In this document: positions 48,534 through 57,227 of the stretch, in pieces
Numbering within the stretch: position 1 is the first letter of the stretch
How the letters are laid out: each line of letters starts with the position of its first letter
Origin: Paenisporosarcina quisquiliarum_A
Lineage (GTDB): Bacteria; Bacillota; Bacilli; Bacillales_A; Planococcaceae
Assembly: GCF_043641925.1 (NCBI RefSeq)
Contig: NZ_JBHZRU010000004.1
Location: 124,001-188,000, forward strand
Direction of reading: 5' to 3'
Length of the DNA: 64,000 bases
Notes under the pieces: generated by a model
Told to the model about the DNA's origin: nothing
Databases searched by the model: none
Seen by the model: the letters and a program-made list of their open reading frames with translations, nothing else
Program-made: the position numbers and the translations under genes

Positions 48534-50099
48534 ATGTATTGGTGCAAAATAGCTCGAAGTGAACATGAATTCGAGGAAATTGCTAAATTAACTTATGACA
48601 CGTTTGTGGAAGAAATCCCACAACATGCTCCGCATCCGAGTGGAAAACGGCAGGATGTTTTTCATCATGAGAACACATATTTAATTGTTTTAAAGAATCA
48701 GCAACTTATCGGAATGATTGCGCTTCGGGATCAGCGTCCATTCTCTCTTGATAAAAAAATAGGAGAAGTGGAACAGGCTTTACCCAAGGAAGCGCTTGAA
48801 GGTAAACTCTGTGAAATCCGATTGCTGTCGGTTCGAAAAGAATATCGAAAAGGACGAGTCTTTTTCTTACTAGCACGAGCATTTGCTGACTATGCCTATG
48901 AAAAAGGGTATGGAGCTGCTGTCATTTCAGGAACGGTCCGAGAATTAAAACTGTATCGACAATTAGGATTTGAAGCATTCGCCGATCCAGTTGGGAATGA
49001 AGAGGCGTCTTTTGTTCCCATGTATTTAACGAAACAACGCTACGAACAATCGATTGCTGCCCGTTTCCAGCAAAAGAAGCATACGTTCTTTCCGGGACCC
49101 AATGAATTAACTCAAGAGTTAAAAGACGTGTTTCAACGATCACCAATATCTCATCGTTCCTATGAATTTTCGGAACGGTTAATAAGAGTGCAAGAAAAGT
49201 TGAAGAATTTAAGTGGAACTGAATATGTTCACTTATTATCAGGAAGCGGGACTCTTGCCAATGAAGCCATGATGGCACAAATCAGTCTTTTAAAGAAGAA
49301 GGGTCTTATATTAGTGAACGGGGCATTCGGTGAACGATTAATGCATCAAGCGAAAAGGTGGAATCTAGAGTTCGATGTAATGAATATCGAGTGGGGTCAA
49401 TCCTTTGAGAAGCAAGACATGAATAACCTTATAAATAAAAATGCTTACGGTTGGTTGTTAGCGGTTCACGGAGAAACGTCTACAGGTATGCTAAACGATT
49501 TATATGAGCTGCGAGAACTTTGCAAAGAGAATGGAATTCATCTGTGTTTAGATTGCATCAGTTCTTTTGGAGCACTTTCTTTTAATTTAAAAGGCGTTTA
49601 TCTAGCGACAGGTGTTAGTGGGAAAGCAATCGGATCCATGACAGGTTTAGCCTTTGTGTTTTCAAATCATTTAATTAATGAATCTTTGTGTCTGCCGACG
49701 TATTTGGATTTAGGCGGTTACGCAGAAGGTAAGATTCCATTTACGGTTTCATCACAAATGCTTGAAGGTTTAGAAGTCGCTTTAGAGACATATACAAATG
49801 ATAATCGGTACGCAAAACTTAATGAAAGATTCTCCATGCTACGAGAAATTGAACAACAGCTTGAATTGGAGTTTTTGACTCAACAAGGTTACCCAATGAT
49901 TGTTACATTTAAGACGAAGTCGTTGCCTCAATATCTTGGGGATGATGCTCGTTTGTCAGGATTTGATTTACATGATCAGAGCCTATACTTAAAAGAAAGA
50001 GAATGGGTTCAAATGTCGATCATTCAACCTAATTTTGAGCAGTCTTTTGAAAAATTTAGAGAATGGTTAAGCAATTATTTAGCATATGAAAAGCAGTGA
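48534..50099 (+). CDS. GNAT acyltransferase fused to class-V aminotransferase
   Basis: A 521-residue two-domain protein. Residues 1-170 are a GNAT-type domain whose start (LTYDTFVEEIPQHAPHPSGK, then FHHENTYLIVLKNQQLIGMI) resembles autoinducer or N-acyl amino acid synthases more than ordinary acetyltransferases. Residues 185-520 are a fold-type I PLP aminotransferase: FFPGPNELTQELKDVF with ISHRSYEF, SGSGTLANEA, VHGETSTGML, LCLDCISSFGAL (Asp340) and VSGKAIGSMTG (Lys364 for the Schiff base). It may aminate a keto acid and acylate the product; this is inference. AGAAGGTG precedes ATG; no partner gene adjoins. Confidence 0.88.
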   Translation: MYWCKIARSEHEFEEIAKLTYDTFVEEIPQHAPHPSGKRQDVFHHENTYLIVLKNQQLIGMIALRDQRPFSLDKKIGEVEQALPKEALEGKLCEIRLLSVRKEYRKGRVFFLLARAFADYAYEKGYGAAVISGTVRELKLYRQLGFEAFADPVGNEEASFVPMYLTKQRYEQSIAARFQQKKHTFFPGPNELTQELKDVFQRSPISHRSYEFSERLIRVQEKLKNLSGTEYVHLLSGSGTLANEAMMAQISLLKKKGLILVNGAFGERLMHQAKRWNLEFDVMNIEWGQSFEKQDMNNLINKNAYGWLLAVHGETSTGMLNDLYELRELCKENGIHLCLDCISSFGALSFNLKGVYLATGVSGKAIGSMTGLAFVFSNHLINESLCLPTYLDLGGYAEGKIPFTVSSQMLEGLEVALETYTNDNRYAKLNERFSMLREIEQQLELEFLTQQGYPMIVTFKTKSLPQYLGDDARLSGFDLHDQSLYLKEREWVQMSIIQPNFEQSFEKFREWLSNYLAYEKQ

Positions 50100-50123
50100 C
50101 CCTTTTGAAGAGTCACTGCTTTA
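50090..50123 (+). terminator. Intrinsic terminator overlapping the fusion-gene stop
   Basis: AAAGCAGTGAC pairs with GTCACTGCTTT around the loop; the TGA stop lies in the stem. A nearly identical hairpin sits at 50575-50609. Confidence 0.8.
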
Positions 50124-50148
50124 GTCTGTAAATAAATATATAAATGTT

Positions 50149-50270
50149 GATTTCCATTGCAACGGACGCTTTCCGGGGGCATGACTTTAGCCGCTTCCCT
50201 CGCGAGCTCAGTCCAGGGTCTAAAGCTCACGCTATTCCCCACGGAGTCGCCGTTTCCATTCCAATCAACA
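50149..50270 (-). repeat. Palindromic intergenic repeat, family B, copy 6
   Basis: Reverse complement of copy 1 at 3519: GATTTCCATTGCAACGGACG, CCGCTTCCCTCGCGAGCTCA, GTCCAGGGTCTAAAGCTCAC, CCCCACGGAGTCGCCGT. Nearly identical in the core. On the minus strand it follows a family A copy, as at 3.2 and 14.0 kb. Confidence 0.82.
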
Positions 50271-50404
50271 GAAATCCCAATTATAAAGTTCAGTAATGGC
50301 GAAACGGTAATTAATTATCTACTAAACAATCATTTTTAAATATGTGAATATGCATGTGAAATCACTTTTGTAAGCATGGCTCTCCAAACGATTTTTCTAA
50401 GAGA

Positions 50405-50492
50405 GTGGTCGGCTATTTCTGAAGACTCCTGTGGAAAAACGAAACACGCTAGACCTCACAGGCTCATCTGTCAGTGACAGATAGCCGACCAC
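50405..50492 (-). repeat. Palindromic intergenic repeat, family A, copy 3 (shortened)
   Basis: Bounded by a perfect inverted repeat GTGGTCGGCTAT and ATAGCCGACCAC. Read on the minus strand it keeps the right part of the element (GCCTGTGAGGTCTAGCG, CAGGAGTCTTCAGAAATAG), while the left two-thirds is replaced by a short hairpin CTGTCACTGACAG. Confidence 0.78.
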
Positions 50493-50574
50493 ATTCTTTT
50501 CTAATCAAGTGCAATAGTTGATGAGTCGAATTTTATGATGTTACAAACATTTTCAGCCTTTTGTCTACAGTCTG

Positions 50575-50609
50575 AAGCAGTGACCCTTTTGAAGGTCACT
50601 GCTTTTTAT
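50575..50609 (-). terminator. Intrinsic terminator of the XRE-TPR regulator
   Basis: AAGCAGTGACC pairs with GGTCACTGCTT. It is nearly the same sequence as the hairpin at 50090-50123, although it serves the opposite strand. Confidence 0.75.
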
Positions 50610-51831
50610 TAGTACTGTATTTATCGGTAAGAGATAAATAGGTGTTCATAATGAATTTCTTGTAAGGAGTTTCAGGGAGGTCAATAATTAAATCGTAGGC
50701 TGTTTTTGCTTCATTCAAAGCTTTTTCAGAATCACCTAAATGGTCATGACATAATGCTAAATACGTATGAACTTCATACGACATAGATAAATCATATGGA
50801 TGATGTAAATATTTAGGAACTTTGTATTGTGAAAGTAAGGCTAAAGCGTTCTCAATTTGACCGAGACCATACAATGCTTTTCCTTTTTCTAGTAAGTAGT
50901 GATTATCACTTGAGTCATCTTTGTTTTCTTTGAGGAAATTTTCAATTGATTTCAACGCGTTTTCATAATCATGCGAAAAGGAGTTGTAGTAATGTGCTTC
51001 CAATAACTCTGCAATTGCTGTTGCGTCCTTATTTTCAGCAAATTCCCCATACTGTCTAACTTTAAGCAAATAATAAATTCGGTCTTCCTCATTTTCATTT
51101 ATTATTGCTTGAAAACAAGCTAGTCGGTATAAATCATCCATTCGATAGAATGTACGTTGTTCTTTCGAAAATAATAAGGCTTCCTGCATTTTTGTGCGTG
51201 CTTTTTCATAATCCCCAACTGCTGAAAATAAAATGGATTCTACGTACAAATAGTCGATGGTCGTCATGGCATCGAGTGGGGCATCAATCGATGCATGTTC
51301 TTGTAAAACGACGTTTAAAGCTTCTCCATAATCATGTGTAATGAATTGAATCATCCCTTTAAACAATGCAAGGGATGCACGTTGATTATGAAGATGTAAT
51401 TGTTCGTAGTAGTTCATTGCTTGATGATAATACTTTTCCCAGTCTGATCTTTTTTCGTTGTAGCTACAGCGACTGTAAATATCAAGTAAACGTGCTGATT
51501 CATAGCTAAGTGAAAGTTTTTCGACGACAGGATGAATCAATTCGATAATTTGGGTATATTCATCCTTTAATTCTGTGGGATATACGTTGTAAAGCTTTTC
51601 AACTTGTTCCAGTAGGTTTCTTTTTTCAGTTTGACTAACATCTTCCATTAACTCAGAAGACTCCACACCAAGCCGTTGTGCGATATAAGATAAGCTCTCC
51701 ATAGAAGGTTGAGCTTTGCCATTTTCGATTAAACTTAACATACCTTTTGTTAGTTGATTGCCAGCTAACGCTTCAAGCGTATACTTTTGCTGTTTTCGCA
51801 ACTGACGTATTCGTGATCCAATTGTATCCAC
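50596..51831 (-). CDS. XRE-family regulator with TPR domain (RRNPP-like)
   Basis: A 411-residue regulator. Residues 5-60 are a Cro/XRE HTH (IGSRIRQLRKQQKYTLEALA, TKGMLSLIENGKAQPSMESL). Residues about 100-400 are helical TPR repeats (YYHQAMNYYEQLHLHNQRAS, YEKARTKMQEALLFSKEQR, GKALYGLGQIENALALLSQY). This layout matches RRNPP-type quorum regulators that bind short peptides, and also non-peptide relatives. GTG 51831 has AAAGGAG upstream. It is divergent from an MFS exporter; two 19-bp palindromes lie in between. No obvious pheromone precursor follows it. Confidence 0.87.
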   Translation of the reverse strand: MDTIGSRIRQLRKQQKYTLEALAGNQLTKGMLSLIENGKAQPSMESLSYIAQRLGVESSELMEDVSQTEKRNLLEQVEKLYNVYPTELKDEYTQIIELIHPVVEKLSLSYESARLLDIYSRCSYNEKRSDWEKYYHQAMNYYEQLHLHNQRASLALFKGMIQFITHDYGEALNVVLQEHASIDAPLDAMTTIDYLYVESILFSAVGDYEKARTKMQEALLFSKEQRTFYRMDDLYRLACFQAIINENEEDRIYYLLKVRQYGEFAENKDATAIAELLEAHYYNSFSHDYENALKSIENFLKENKDDSSDNHYLLEKGKALYGLGQIENALALLSQYKVPKYLHHPYDLSMSYEVHTYLALCHDHLGDSEKALNEAKTAYDLIIDLPETPYKKFIMNTYLSLTDKYSTNKKQ

Positions 51832-51852
51832 TTAAATCGCTCCTTTTTATTT

Positions 51853-51871
51853 AGTTTAATTATATTAAACT
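51853..51871. promoter_or_regulatory. Operator-like palindrome, regulator side
   Basis: AGTTTAATTATATTAAACT is a perfect 8+3+8 inverted repeat next to the regulator start. It shares GTTTAAT-N3-ATTAAAC with the second site. Confidence 0.7.
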
Positions 51872-51906
51872 TTTGCTTGCAAGGGAAGTTTTTTCATGTT
51901 ATTATT

Positions 51907-51925
51907 TGTTTAATTAAATTAAACA
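51907..51925. promoter_or_regulatory. Operator-like palindrome, transporter side
   Basis: TGTTTAATTAAATTAAACA is a perfect palindrome next to the MFS ribosome site. Its centre is 54 bp (about five turns) from the first site. It is likely bound by the adjacent XRE-TPR protein. Confidence 0.7.
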
Positions 51926-51942
51926 AAGGGAGATTAAATCAA

Positions 51943-53256
51943 ATGGATGAGACATTAAAGTTAAAAAAAGCCACACAACATTTATGGACTTTTACACTAA
52001 GTAAATTAATTTCAACTTTTGGAGTTAGCGTTTTTACATTTGGAATAAGTTTTTATATATTATCGATCACTGGTTCTGCGACTAGTTTCGCGCTCGTTCT
52101 TATTTGTAGCATTTTGCCTAGGGTCATCCTGGCTCCTTTTGCTGGCTATGCAGCTGATAAATATTCCAAAAAGACCATAGTGATTGTGGCTCAAATATGT
52201 AGTGTTGTAGCAGTAGCCGCTTTATTGACAGTAAGCATGACGATTGGCATATCATTAATCGCCATTTACCTAACTGAAATCGTTCTTTCCATCACTTCTT
52301 TATTTGCAGGTGTGACGTTCAGTTCTTCCATCGCTAACTTAGTTGACTCAGAACGAATTCAAAAAGCGATGTCATTTAACCAAATGTCGATGTCAATCGC
52401 ATCAATCGGTGGTCCAGCTGTTGGTGGGTTATTATTTGGACTTGTTTCAATCGAGATGTTCTTAATTATTAATATGGTGAGTTACTTTATCGCAGTTCTC
52501 CTTGAAGCAACAATGGATTTTAATTTATTCTCGAAAAAAGTAGTGTCTAATGAAGTGGTTGAAACGAAAGAAACAATGCTTCAAAACATGAAAGCGGGTA
52601 TTGCGTATTTAAAACAACATCCTATATTAAAAGTAGTTGTTTGGGTTGCATTGGTTATTAACTTCTTCTTTGGAGCATTTACAGTGGGTTACGCTTATAT
52701 TCTAGTGGATGGATTAAAAGTTGAATCCGCTCATTTTGGAATTACTGAAGGAGCACTTTCAGTAGGAATGCTTATCACCTCCATTTATTTATCTACACGG
52801 AAAGAAATCAAATTCCCTTTACTTGTAGTGAAAAGAGGGATACTGATTATGGGGCTATTAATGGGATTAGCTACTTTGCCTTTAATGATTGAGCTACCGT
52901 ATATAGGAATTGTTGGATTCTATATTGGTCTAATGTTGTCATTTGGGATTTGCTTAATATTCGTTAATACGCCGATCGGAGTTATGATGCAAAAGAGAAT
53001 TGATGAAGAATTCAGGGGACGTGTTTTTGGTCTATTAGAAACGATGTCTATGTCATTACTTCCATTATCGATGGTTTTATTCGGATTCTTATTTGATATC
53101 GTGCCAGCGGAGTACATTTTGATAAGTTCAAGCGTTATTATGATAGCAGCTGTCGTGTATATGCTACGCCCAGTTATTATTCGCAAAGCACATCCAGAAA
53201 TGGATGATAAATCGGTTCAAACGAACATCGTCGAACCAGTTATTGCATCAAAATAA
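51943..53256 (+). CDS. MFS exporter, MefA/YfmO-like
   Basis: A 437-residue, 12-helix transporter. SKLISTFGVSVFTFGISFYIL starts helix 1; LAPFAGYAADKYSKKTIVIV is the loop 2-3 motif; VDSERIQKAMSFNQMSMSIASIGGPAVGGLLFG lies at helices 4-5 and is typical of the MFS_3 group with macrolide and other efflux pumps. The substrate is unknown. ATG 51943 was chosen after AAAGGGAG; a longer frame from 51877 would run through the operator. It is divergent from and probably controlled by the XRE-TPR regulator. Confidence 0.87.
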   Translation: MDETLKLKKATQHLWTFTLSKLISTFGVSVFTFGISFYILSITGSATSFALVLICSILPRVILAPFAGYAADKYSKKTIVIVAQICSVVAVAALLTVSMTIGISLIAIYLTEIVLSITSLFAGVTFSSSIANLVDSERIQKAMSFNQMSMSIASIGGPAVGGLLFGLVSIEMFLIINMVSYFIAVLLEATMDFNLFSKKVVSNEVVETKETMLQNMKAGIAYLKQHPILKVVVWVALVINFFFGAFTVGYAYILVDGLKVESAHFGITEGALSVGMLITSIYLSTRKEIKFPLLVVKRGILIMGLLMGLATLPLMIELPYIGIVGFYIGLMLSFGICLIFVNTPIGVMMQKRIDEEFRGRVFGLLETMSMSLLPLSMVLFGFLFDIVPAEYILISSSVIMIAAVVYMLRPVIIRKAHPEMDDKSVQTNIVEPVIASK

Positions 53257-53297
53257 AACATCCAGCTTCCTCAATTAGTCGAGGGAGCTGGATTTTC
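53256..53297. terminator. Bidirectional terminator between two MFS genes
   Basis: AAAACATCCAGCTTCCTC pairs with GAGGGAGCTGGATTTT around AATTAGTC. Confidence 0.9.
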
Positions 53298-54452
53298 ATT
53301 TTTTAATGATGTGTGTGATTTTCGGAATAAAACAATGAGTCCGATTGAAAGTAAAGCTAAAATAGCCGATAGCAAGTAAATCTGGTCAGGCTTGACGATG
53401 AAAATCCATGTGAATAGCAATGGACCGATAATCCGTCCCATATTGTCCATGGAGTACGTCATTCCGGCGGCTGTTCCATACATACCACCAGACTCTTTCG
53501 TAGTTAAAGAAACTAATACCGTTCGAGCAAGTGCATTACCCGCAGTAAACACGCTTAGTGCAAAACCAGCCCACAATAAGCTTTCGGTAAATAACAATAA
53601 TATTAAGCCTATAGCTGTAACCACTTGAGCACCCATAATCCATTTTGTTTCTTGACCATTTTTCACTCGACGAACAACGCCACCTTGAATGATGGCATCA
53701 ACTAATCCACTCGCCATAAACAAGTATCCAAGTTGAAGGGGAGTAATGGAGATTTTATCGATTTGGAATAATTGGAACGTAGCTTCTAAGCCCGCCAGTA
53801 AAAAGGTAACCATAAACGAAAACAGGAACAAGTAACGGATTCGATACTTCCATAATTGACTTGCACCCTTAGGGACGATGGCTCTTTTTCTAGCCTCACC
53901 ACGCGTTTCAGGTTCTTTTAAGATAATCGATGCGTAAACAAGCAACGCCAAGGTCAAACCGGCAGAAGCAACGAAAGGCAATTGAAGTGAAAATTCACCT
54001 AGAATTCCACCAATTGCAGGACCAAAGATGAATCCTAAACCAATGGACATACCGAGCAAGCCCATATATTTATTACGTTCTTCTTCCGTAGTCATATCCG
54101 CAACAAATCCAGTAACAGCCGTATATAATGCCCCAGAAAAAATACCACCAACAATTCTAGACACATAAAGCATAGGCAATGTTTCAATAAAACCTGCAAA
54201 GATAATAAAACTCATACTAAACCCGGTTAAACCGATTAAAATTAATCTCTTTCTGCCTGTACGGTCAGATAACGCACCCCATAACGGAGCTGTAAAAAAG
54301 GAAGCTAGCGCATAAATAGTAAGTAAACCACCCACATGTACCTCGCTATATCCCTGATCTAAAATAACTTCAGGCAAAATCGGAATGATAATGCCAAATC
54401 CTAAATACACAAAAAACTGTATGGACATTAATAATAAAATGGCTTTCTTCAT
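53271..54452 (-). CDS. MFS drug:proton antiporter (TetA/Bmr-like)
   Basis: A 393-residue, 12-helix transporter of the DHA1 type. GLLTIYALASFFTAPLWGALSDRTGRKRLILIGL is the loop 2-3 motif (GxLSDRxGRK). RIVGGIFSGALYTAVTGFVADMTTEEERNKYMGLLGMSIGLGFIFGPAIGG is the antiporter motif C region. It probably exports lipophilic drugs; the substrate is unknown. It is convergent with the preceding MFS gene and has its own upstream region of 279 bp up to copA. Confidence 0.88.
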   Translation of the reverse strand: MKKAILLLMSIQFFVYLGFGIIIPILPEVILDQGYSEVHVGGLLTIYALASFFTAPLWGALSDRTGRKRLILIGLTGFSMSFIIFAGFIETLPMLYVSRIVGGIFSGALYTAVTGFVADMTTEEERNKYMGLLGMSIGLGFIFGPAIGGILGEFSLQLPFVASAGLTLALLVYASIILKEPETRGEARKRAIVPKGASQLWKYRIRYLFLFSFMVTFLLAGLEATFQLFQIDKISITPLQLGYLFMASGLVDAIIQGGVVRRVKNGQETKWIMGAQVVTAIGLILLLFTESLLWAGFALSVFTAGNALARTVLVSLTTKESGGMYGTAAGMTYSMDNMGRIIGPLLFTWIFIVKPDQIYLLSAILALLSIGLIVLFRKSHTSLKNENPAPSTN

Positions 54453-54684
54453 TTAAAAAAACCTGCTTTCTCAACTCATAACCTTAATGTTCATTTTACT
54501 CGCAAACAAGCTCGCAAACAACAAGGGTGGGGTAGAAAACTTTAATCGATAGGAAAATGTTTATAGATGGAGGGGGAGAGACTCGTGTCTGAAAAATGAG
54601 GCGAACGCCAATAAATGCGAGTCTATCGCTAAATATCTTCCTCAAACGCCAAATTATCACCAACTAACCCGCCATCGTTACAAT
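54453..54684. other. Intergenic region upstream of the MFS gene
   Basis: AT-rich near the gene, then an unstructured stretch including GATGGAGGGGGAGAGAC. No open frame, repeat or RNA motif I can support. Confidence 0.4.
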
Positions 54685-54714
54685 AAAAAGAAGCCTCTGC
54701 CAAAGCAGAAGCTC
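54685..54714 (-). terminator. Intrinsic terminator of copA
   Basis: On the minus strand GCTTCTGC and GCAGAGGC pair around TTTG, followed by TTCTTTTT. Confidence 0.8.
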
Positions 54715-54731
54715 CCTCCATAATCAAATTC

Positions 54732-57146
54732 CTATTTCTTCGCTCGTTGAAGACGTAATGCATTCAGTACAACCGATACCGAACTAAACGCCATCGCCGC
54801 TCCAGCAATCCAAGGGGCTAGTAGTCCAGCAGCCGCAATAGGAATCCCTACTGAATTATATGCAAGTGCCCAAAAGAGATTTTGTTTAATGTTTCGAACG
54901 GTTAGACGGCTCATCTCAAGTGTATCCGCAACTCGCAATAAATCTCCTTGCATTAGGGTTACATCTGCTGCGTCCATTGCGACCGCCGCTCCAGTACCCA
55001 TCGCGATTCCAACGTCAGCAACAACTAATGCTGGTGCATCATTAATGCCATCACCGACCATTGCCACTTTACGACCTTCTGCTTGAAGTGATGAGATGAC
55101 ATCCGCTTTTTTAGCAGGTAATACACCTGCCACAACATGTTCAATACCAACTTGCTGTGCAATGGCTTGTGCGGTATTTTCTTGATCTCCTGTCAGCATC
55201 ACAACATGAATGCCCATTTCTTTTAAGGAAGCAATCGCTTCTTTAGACGTTTCTTTGATTTGGTCTGCAATTGCGATGGTCGCAACATGTTCGCCGTCGA
55301 CGACCATATACATCACGGTTTTGCCTGAGTTTTCAAATGTAGAAGCTAAGTCTAACTTAGTCGACACATCAATTGAGTGATCCATTAAAAGTTTTCGTGT
55401 TCCCATGATTACTTCTTTTGCATCAACCGTCGCCACAATTCCATGTCCAGGAATCGCTTTAAACGATGTACTCTCAACTAGAGGTAAATTCAGTTCTTGA
55501 CCATACAATGTAATGGCGTGAGCAACTGGATGTTCGGATAGTTGTTCTGCGCTTGCAGCTAGACTGATCAGCACTTCACGATCGAAGGATTCAAGTACTT
55601 CAAAATCCGTTACTTCAGGTTTTCCTTTAGTGATTGTTCCAGTTTTATCGAAAACGACAGTATTAATCGATTTTGTATTCTCCATAGCTTCCGCCGTTTT
55701 GAATAAAATCCCTAACTCTGCTGATCGACCAGATCCGGCCATAATCGAAGTAGGGGTTGCAAGACCGAGTGCACATGGACAAGCGATAACGAGTACAGCA
55801 ATCGTGCTTTCTAAAGCTGCAGCAAAGTTACCTGGATCGACAACAAAGAACCAGCTGATGAATGTGATGACCGCAATACCCACAACGATTGGTACAAAAA
55901 TCCCTGAGATTCTGTCAGCCAATCTTTGAATCGGCGCTTTTGAACCTTGTGCTTCTTCAACTACACGGATAATCGATGACAGGACCGTTTCTTTTCCTAC
56001 CTTAGTAGCGGTCATGCGAAGTGCGCCATTTGAATTGATCGTAGCCGCAAAAACTTCGTCTTGTGGTCCTTTTTCAACGGGCAAGCTTTCACCTGTTAAC
56101 ATCGACTCGTCTACAGCTGAAGAGCCAGACACAATGACGCCATCAACAGGAATAGAAGCACCTGGTTTAATAACTAATACATCATTTTGTTGTACTTGTT
56201 CTACTGGAATTTCGACAACTGAACCGTCTCGCTCTACGAGAGCAATGGCTGGTTGGAGATTCATGAGTTTTTTTATTGCGTCAGACGAATGTCCTTTGGC
56301 ACGAGCTTCAAACACTTTGCCTAATAAAATCAACGTAATCAACACAGCGCTTGTTTCAAAATATAGACCTAACATATGAGTTTCATTGTGCTGCAAGCTT
56401 TGAATGACTAAATAAACACTGTAAAAATAAGCAGCGGATGTTCCAAGTGCCACCAACACATCCATATTGGCACTCTTATTTTTCAATGCATAATAAGCAC
56501 CTTTGTAAAATATCCAACCGATCCAAAACTGAACAGGTGTTGCGAGTGCCCATTGCACAAAGGGGTTCATTAATACCTCTGGTACGTAAAGATTTGACGT
56601 GAAAGAAAAATGTCCAACCATTGTCCATAATAGAGGAAGAGATAATATAGCCGATATCCAGAATAATCGCGTTTTCTTTTGAATGTCAGCCTTCTTATAA
56701 TCAACTGTTTCAGCAGTGTCATCTTGCTTGAACGTTGCGTCATACCCCATGTCTTGAATTTTCTTCACAATTTCGTTTGGAGAAGTTTGATTAGGATTAA
56801 ACGTAACTTTTCCTGTTTCCAGTGCTAAATTAATGTTGGCAACGGATACACCATTGAATCGATTCAAGCCTTTTTCAATTCTCGTTGAACAGGCAGCACA
56901 GGTCATTCCTTGAATTCGTAAGTCGATTTCTTCAGAGACAACGTCATAACCAAGGGACCGTACTTTTTCTTCTACTTGCTGAGAAGTTAGTAATTTATCA
57001 TCATATTGAATATGTGCTTTTTCTGTCGCGTAGTTAACAGAAGCGGAAGTGACGCCTTCCATTTTCTGAAGACCTTTTTCGATTCGATTTGCACAGGCTG
57101 AACAGGTCATTCCAGTAAGTGATAAATCTTTTTTTATTTCAGGCAT
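54732..57146 (-). CDS. copA: Copper-exporting P1B-type ATPase
   Basis: An 804-residue Cu+ pump. Two N-terminal metal-binding domains have GMTCSAC and GMTCAAC. Eight helices follow; the ion path is VLVIACPCALGLATPTS. Other motifs are TGESLPV, FDKTGTITKGKPEV, the SEHPVAHAI element and GDGINDAPALVVAD. It is the last gene of csoR-copZ-copA. The gap to copZ (100 bp) holds a hairpin and a second CsoR-like palindrome, so copA may also be separately controlled. GGAGG precedes ATG. Confidence 0.97.
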   Translation of the reverse strand: MPEIKKDLSLTGMTCSACANRIEKGLQKMEGVTSASVNYATEKAHIQYDDKLLTSQQVEEKVRSLGYDVVSEEIDLRIQGMTCAACSTRIEKGLNRFNGVSVANINLALETGKVTFNPNQTSPNEIVKKIQDMGYDATFKQDDTAETVDYKKADIQKKTRLFWISAILSLPLLWTMVGHFSFTSNLYVPEVLMNPFVQWALATPVQFWIGWIFYKGAYYALKNKSANMDVLVALGTSAAYFYSVYLVIQSLQHNETHMLGLYFETSAVLITLILLGKVFEARAKGHSSDAIKKLMNLQPAIALVERDGSVVEIPVEQVQQNDVLVIKPGASIPVDGVIVSGSSAVDESMLTGESLPVEKGPQDEVFAATINSNGALRMTATKVGKETVLSSIIRVVEEAQGSKAPIQRLADRISGIFVPIVVGIAVITFISWFFVVDPGNFAAALESTIAVLVIACPCALGLATPTSIMAGSGRSAELGILFKTAEAMENTKSINTVVFDKTGTITKGKPEVTDFEVLESFDREVLISLAASAEQLSEHPVAHAITLYGQELNLPLVESTSFKAIPGHGIVATVDAKEVIMGTRKLLMDHSIDVSTKLDLASTFENSGKTVMYMVVDGEHVATIAIADQIKETSKEAIASLKEMGIHVVMLTGDQENTAQAIAQQVGIEHVVAGVLPAKKADVISSLQAEGRKVAMVGDGINDAPALVVADVGIAMGTGAAVAMDAADVTLMQGDLLRVADTLEMSRLTVRNIKQNLFWALAYNSVGIPIAAAGLLAPWIAGAAMAFSSVSVVLNALRLQRAKK

Positions 57147-57163
57147 ACTTTTTCCTCCTTCAA

Positions 57164-57182
57164 CATACCGTAACGGGGTATG
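57164..57182. promoter_or_regulatory. CsoR-type operator upstream of copA
   Basis: CATACC-GTAACGG-GGTATG is an inverted repeat with perfect 6-bp arms. It shares TACC-N7-GGTA with the site before csoR. It lies directly upstream of the copA ribosome site; no convincing -10 was found between. Confidence 0.6.
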
Positions 57183-57196
57183 TAAAATGTTAAAAC

Positions 57197-57227
57197 AAAG
57201 CTTGCACCCAAGATGGTTGCAAGCTTG
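57197..57227 (-). terminator. Hairpin between copZ and copA
   Basis: AAGCTTGCA and TGCAAGCTT form a perfect 9-bp stem, followed on the minus strand by TGTTTT. It may be a partial terminator or processing site that lets copZ mRNA exceed copA mRNA. Confidence 0.6.

Noticed and set aside
51877..51942. N-terminal extension of the MFS gene by 22 codons
   Set aside because: It would cross the operator and promoter, and the ribosome site serves ATG 51943.
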